A DNA stretch of 14,335 nucleotides, from positions 1 to 14,335 of the forward strand of contig CAZSXU010000047.1 of NCBI GenBank assembly GCA_964610505.1, given 5' to 3'. The notes under the pieces were generated by a model. That model did no database searches. It was not told the DNA's origin and worked only from the letters and a program-made list of their open reading frames with translations. Source of the stretch: CAZSXU01 sp964610505 (GTDB lineage: Bacteria > Arandabacterota > Arandabacteria > JAGLYR01). The position numbers were made by a program, and so were the translations under genes. Shown in pieces: positions 12,769 to 14,335 of the stretch (its first letter is position 1; each line of letters begins with the position of its first letter).

Positions 12769-13484
12769 CGCGAAGAAGAGAGATTCGAGCCGTTCGTCAC
12801 GAGGTTGTCTTCGACGAAGGGCACCTGACGGTGGGCAAGATCGTGTGTGTAGGCCGGAATTACGCCCGGCATAACGAAGAGATGGGAGAGCGGGCAGATG
12901 CCGACCCGGTGTTCTTTCTCAAGCCGCCGACGGCACTCGTGTGCGGTTCTCGATCGCGGATCTCCGTACCGGCGAGCTTCGGAGAGCTCCACCATGAAAT
13001 CGAGCTGGCGATTCTGGTGGGACGGCGAGGAAACCTGCTTCGCCCCGGGGACGCCATGAACTATGTCGCAGGATATGGAGTGGCCCTGGATCTGACGCTG
13101 CGCGACCTTCAGTCCACGGCCAAGAAGAGCGGCGGCCCCTGGGCACTGGCCAAAGGTTTCGACGGGTCCTCGCCGGTGGGTCCGTTCGTCGCGCGAGAAA
13201 CCGTGGACGATCCCCACGCTCTGGGAATCGAACTGAGGGTCAACGACCGGGTGAAGCAGAGTGCCCGAACCTCGTCCATGATTCACCGCATTCCGGACCT
13301 CCTCGCGTACGTTTCCCGGTTCCTGACACTGGAACCGGGGGACCTCCTTCTCACGGGGACTCCCGAGGGGGTGGGACCACTGGCCGACGGGGATATCCTC
13401 CACGCGGAGATCGAAGGGCTACCGGACCTGAACGTTGAGATCCTCCGGCCCGGCGCGGGCGGCATCGAGGCTCAAGCGATGTAG
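12765..13484 (+). CDS. Fumarylacetoacetate hydrolase (FAH)-family protein, YcgM/FAHD1-like
   Basis: A 239-residue enzyme of the FAH superfamily in the short YcgM/FAHD1 form. 'GKIVCVGRNYARHNEEMG' (24-41), 'VFFLKPPTALV' (49-59), the metal site HHEIELAILVG with Glu78 and Glu80, 'GYGVALDLTLRDLQ' with the third ligand Asp109, Lys130 in ALAKGFDGSSPVG, and 'LEPGDLLLTGTPEGVGPL' near residue 200 are all intact. Members cleave or decarboxylate acylpyruvates and oxaloacetate with Mg/Mn; a fumarylpyruvate or isomerase role is also found. The exact substrate cannot be told. It starts inside the HAD gene's stop, so it is co-translated, with the HAD gene as its partner in a two-gene operon. No aromatic catabolism genes are nearby, which favours a metabolite-repair (oxaloacetate decarboxylase-like) role. 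The start is the overlapping ATG at 12765. Confidence 0.93.
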   Translation: MTRRREIRAVRHEVVFDEGHLTVGKIVCVGRNYARHNEEMGERADADPVFFLKPPTALVCGSRSRISVPASFGELHHEIELAILVGRRGNLLRPGDAMNYVAGYGVALDLTLRDLQSTAKKSGGPWALAKGFDGSSPVGPFVARETVDDPHALGIELRVNDRVKQSARTSSMIHRIPDLLAYVSRFLTLEPGDLLLTGTPEGVGPLADGDILHAEIEGLPDLNVEILRPGAGGIEAQAM

Positions 13485-13554
13485 TGTCCCGAGGCTGTTC
13501 CGGTGGTTCCGAGGGACGGGCCCGGTCATCGAGCGATCTTGATCGGAAGGTTGG

Positions 13555-13579
13555 CCCCGCCCCGGAAGGAGTGGCGGGG
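13555..13579. repeat. GC-rich hairpin before the YedF-like gene
   Basis: CCCCGCC (13555-13561) pairs perfectly with GGCGGGG (13573-13579) across an 11-base loop, about 20 bases before the ATG at 13600 and just before its AG-rich ribosome site. It might end the HAD/FAH transcript or control translation of the next gene. Confidence 0.35.
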
Positions 13580-13599
13580 TAGGAAGAGAGGGGGCGACG

Positions 13600-13944
13600 A
13601 TGGGCTCTGACGACATTTTGGTGTACATCAACTCGGATCGCATGGGAGTGGGAGCCGAGCAGCTGGGCCGGCTGCTGGTGATGTCCTTCCTTGAGATGCT
13701 GGCCGCGTCGCCCGTGATGCCGAGTCGGATGATCTTCGTCAACAGTGGTGTGTTTCTCACCACGGAGGGTTCCGAGGTCATCGAGATCCTGGAGCGGATG
13801 GAACAGGCGGGGGTCGAGATCTTTTCCTGTGGAACCTGCTTGGATTATTACCGCCGCACGGACAGTCTGCGGGTCGGGAAGATCGGGAATATGGGGGGGA
13901 CCGTCGAGGCTCTGATGAGCGCCGGGAAGGTCGTTTCACCGTAG
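13600..13944 (+). CDS. yedF: Stand-alone DsrE-like protein related to the YedF C-terminal domain (selenium metabolism)
   Basis: A 114-residue DsrE/F-fold protein. The start 'DDILVYINSDRMGVGAEQLGRLLVMSFLEML', the middle 'PSRMIFVNSGVFLTTEGSEVIEILERMEQAGVEIFSCGTCLDYY' and the ending 'LRVGKIGNMGGTVEALMSAGKVV' follow the YedF family closely, including the Cys pair in CGTC (77-80). Full-length YedF usually carries an N-terminal TusA-like domain of about 70 residues; here only the DsrE part is present, with a GGG-rich ribosome site (AGAGAGGGGGCGACG) right before the ATG at 13600. YedF co-occurs with SelD in genomes and is thought to take part in sulfur or selenium relay; its reaction is not proven. 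The next gene, a cysteine desulfurase-family protein, supports a selenium or sulfur transfer role. Confidence 0.8.
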   Translation: MGSDDILVYINSDRMGVGAEQLGRLLVMSFLEMLAASPVMPSRMIFVNSGVFLTTEGSEVIEILERMEQAGVEIFSCGTCLDYYRRTDSLRVGKIGNMGGTVEALMSAGKVVSP

Positions 13945-13967
13945 GCCGGGGACAGCCCCCTCGATGC

Positions 13968-13990
13968 GGTCCGCCGTACGACGACGGACC
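13968..13990. repeat. Stem-loop between yedF and the desulfurase gene
   Basis: GGTCCGCCGT (13968-13977) pairs with ACGACGGACC (13981-13990) with one mismatch across a 3-base loop. It lies 17 bases before the desulfurase start. It could lower read-through or translation between the two genes; no T-tract follows it, and it is not placed inside a coding region, so it is not a SECIS element. Confidence 0.35.
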
Positions 13991-14006
13991 TGCTCAGGAC
14001 AGCCTC

Positions 14007-14335
14007 ATGGGAGAACAGATCGGACGTTCCCAGGTCTACATGGATCATGCCGCGACGTCGTTTCCCAAGCCGGAGGAGGTTTCCCGCGCCGTCGATGAAT
14101 TCCTCAGGGTCTCGGCGGGGAATCCGGGTCGTTCCGGGCACCGCCTGTCGGCCGGGGCCGCGAGGATGGTCTTCGAGACCCGGGAAGCGTTCTCGCATCG
14201 TTTCGGCGTGGACGATTCGCGGCGTGTCATTTTCGTTCCGGGCGCGACCGCGGGTCTCAATCTAGTCCTGTTCGGATTACTGGACCCGGGCGATCACGTC
14301 GTCACCACCTCCATGGAACACAATGCGGTCATGCG
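14007..14335 (+). CDS. Class V aminotransferase / cysteine desulfurase-family protein (partial, cut at window end)
   Basis: The first 109 codons of a PLP-dependent class V aminotransferase are visible, and the gene runs off the right edge. 'VYMDHAATSFPKPEEVSRAVDEFL' (10-33), 'NPGRSGHRLSAGAARMVFETREAF' (41-64), 'RVIFVPGATAGLNLVLFGLL' and 'GDHVVTTSMEHNAV' fit the cysteine desulfurase-family group typified by Enterococcus EF2568 (TIGR01977), not IscS/NifS or SufS. That group is often found beside selD and yedF in selenium-dependent molybdenum hydroxylase clusters, where it may supply sulfur or selenium. The PLP lysine and active-site cysteine lie beyond the window, so completeness cannot be judged. 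The ATG at 14007 has only a weak AGGAC upstream but matches the family start; it follows yedF by 62 bases. Confidence 0.88.
   Translation, partial: MGEQIGRSQVYMDHAATSFPKPEEVSRAVDEFLRVSAGNPGRSGHRLSAGAARMVFETREAFSHRFGVDDSRRVIFVPGATAGLNLVLFGLLDPGDHVVTTSMEHNAVM

Noticed and set aside
12546..13403. Minus-strand open frame of 285 codons
   Set aside because: It is antisense to the HAD and FAH genes, both of which have complete motifs.
13945..14006. SECIS element or selenocysteine readthrough after yedF
   Set aside because: The yedF stop is TAG, not TGA, and the hairpin lies between genes rather than just downstream of an in-frame TGA.

Overview
The window is about 14.3 kb of GC-rich bacterial DNA. 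It carries 16 chromosomal genes or gene parts with good support, and three weaker ones: a gene tail at the left edge, a likely C-terminal remnant, and an omega-like ORF with a doubtful 3' end. I see no tRNA, rRNA, CRISPR array, transposase, phage gene or plasmid function. The mix of a secreted FG-GAP repeat protein, a BrkB/YihY membrane protein, DUF1614, DUF72 and a C-terminal peptide ending in TWGxxKxxYR suggests an uncultured, Gram-negative-type bacterium of the Eisenbacteria/Krumholzibacteria/Gemmatimonadota kind. That guess rests on remembered family patterns and is weak. The genes look mostly like single-gene units with their own promoters rather than one functional island.

Layout. 1-53: probable tail of an upstream gene. 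320-925 (+): two-TM bacterial PH-domain protein. 1043-2101 (-): exported serine hydrolase of the beta-lactamase/PBP family. 2311-2754 (+): SnoaL-like protein; the divergent intergenic DNA before it holds an inverted repeat and a 12-bp direct repeat. 2883-4298 (-): BrkB/YihY-type inner-membrane protein with a winged-helix-like tail. 4542-4736 (+): small ORF that looks like the C-terminal remnant of an exported protein. 4742-4815: REP-like palindrome. 4880-5872 (+): patatin-like phospholipase. 5952-6614 (-): DUF1614 membrane protein. 6737-8299 (-): exported FG-GAP/VCBS protein. 8326-8439: three tandem 38-bp repeats that overlap the promoter of the FG-GAP gene. 8510-8731 (+): 73-residue conserved-looking protein. 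8801-9121 (-): small membrane protein with the best sigma70-like promoter in the window. 9376-9987 (+): RNA polymerase omega-like ORF whose 3' half runs antisense into the convergent membrane-protein gene 9730-10206 (-). 10337-11044 (+): DUF72 protein. 11283-11861 (+): BioY biotin transporter. 11977-12768 and 12765-13484 (+): HAD-IIA phosphatase and FAH-family hydrolase with a 4-bp stop/start overlap. 13600-13944 and 14007-14335 (+): stand-alone YedF-like DsrE protein and the start of a class V aminotransferase/cysteine desulfurase-family gene, cut by the window end.

How the genes relate. Two groupings are convincing. The HAD/FAH pair is translationally coupled and probably handles a shared small-molecule or metabolite-repair task. 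The YedF/desulfurase pair resembles the opening of a selenium-metabolism or selenium-dependent molybdenum hydroxylase gene set that would continue beyond the right edge. BioY implies biotin uptake. The other genes are envelope, lipid or unassigned functions without an obvious shared pathway.

No gene-free stretch exceeds 300 bases. The longer gaps (54-319, 2102-2310, 4299-4541, 9122-9375, 11045-11282) hold the promoters, hairpins and repeats listed below. I did not find a clear new defence or mobile system. The most unusual items are the omega-like ORF with its antisense run-on, the tandem promoter repeats and the TWGxxKxxYR tail.
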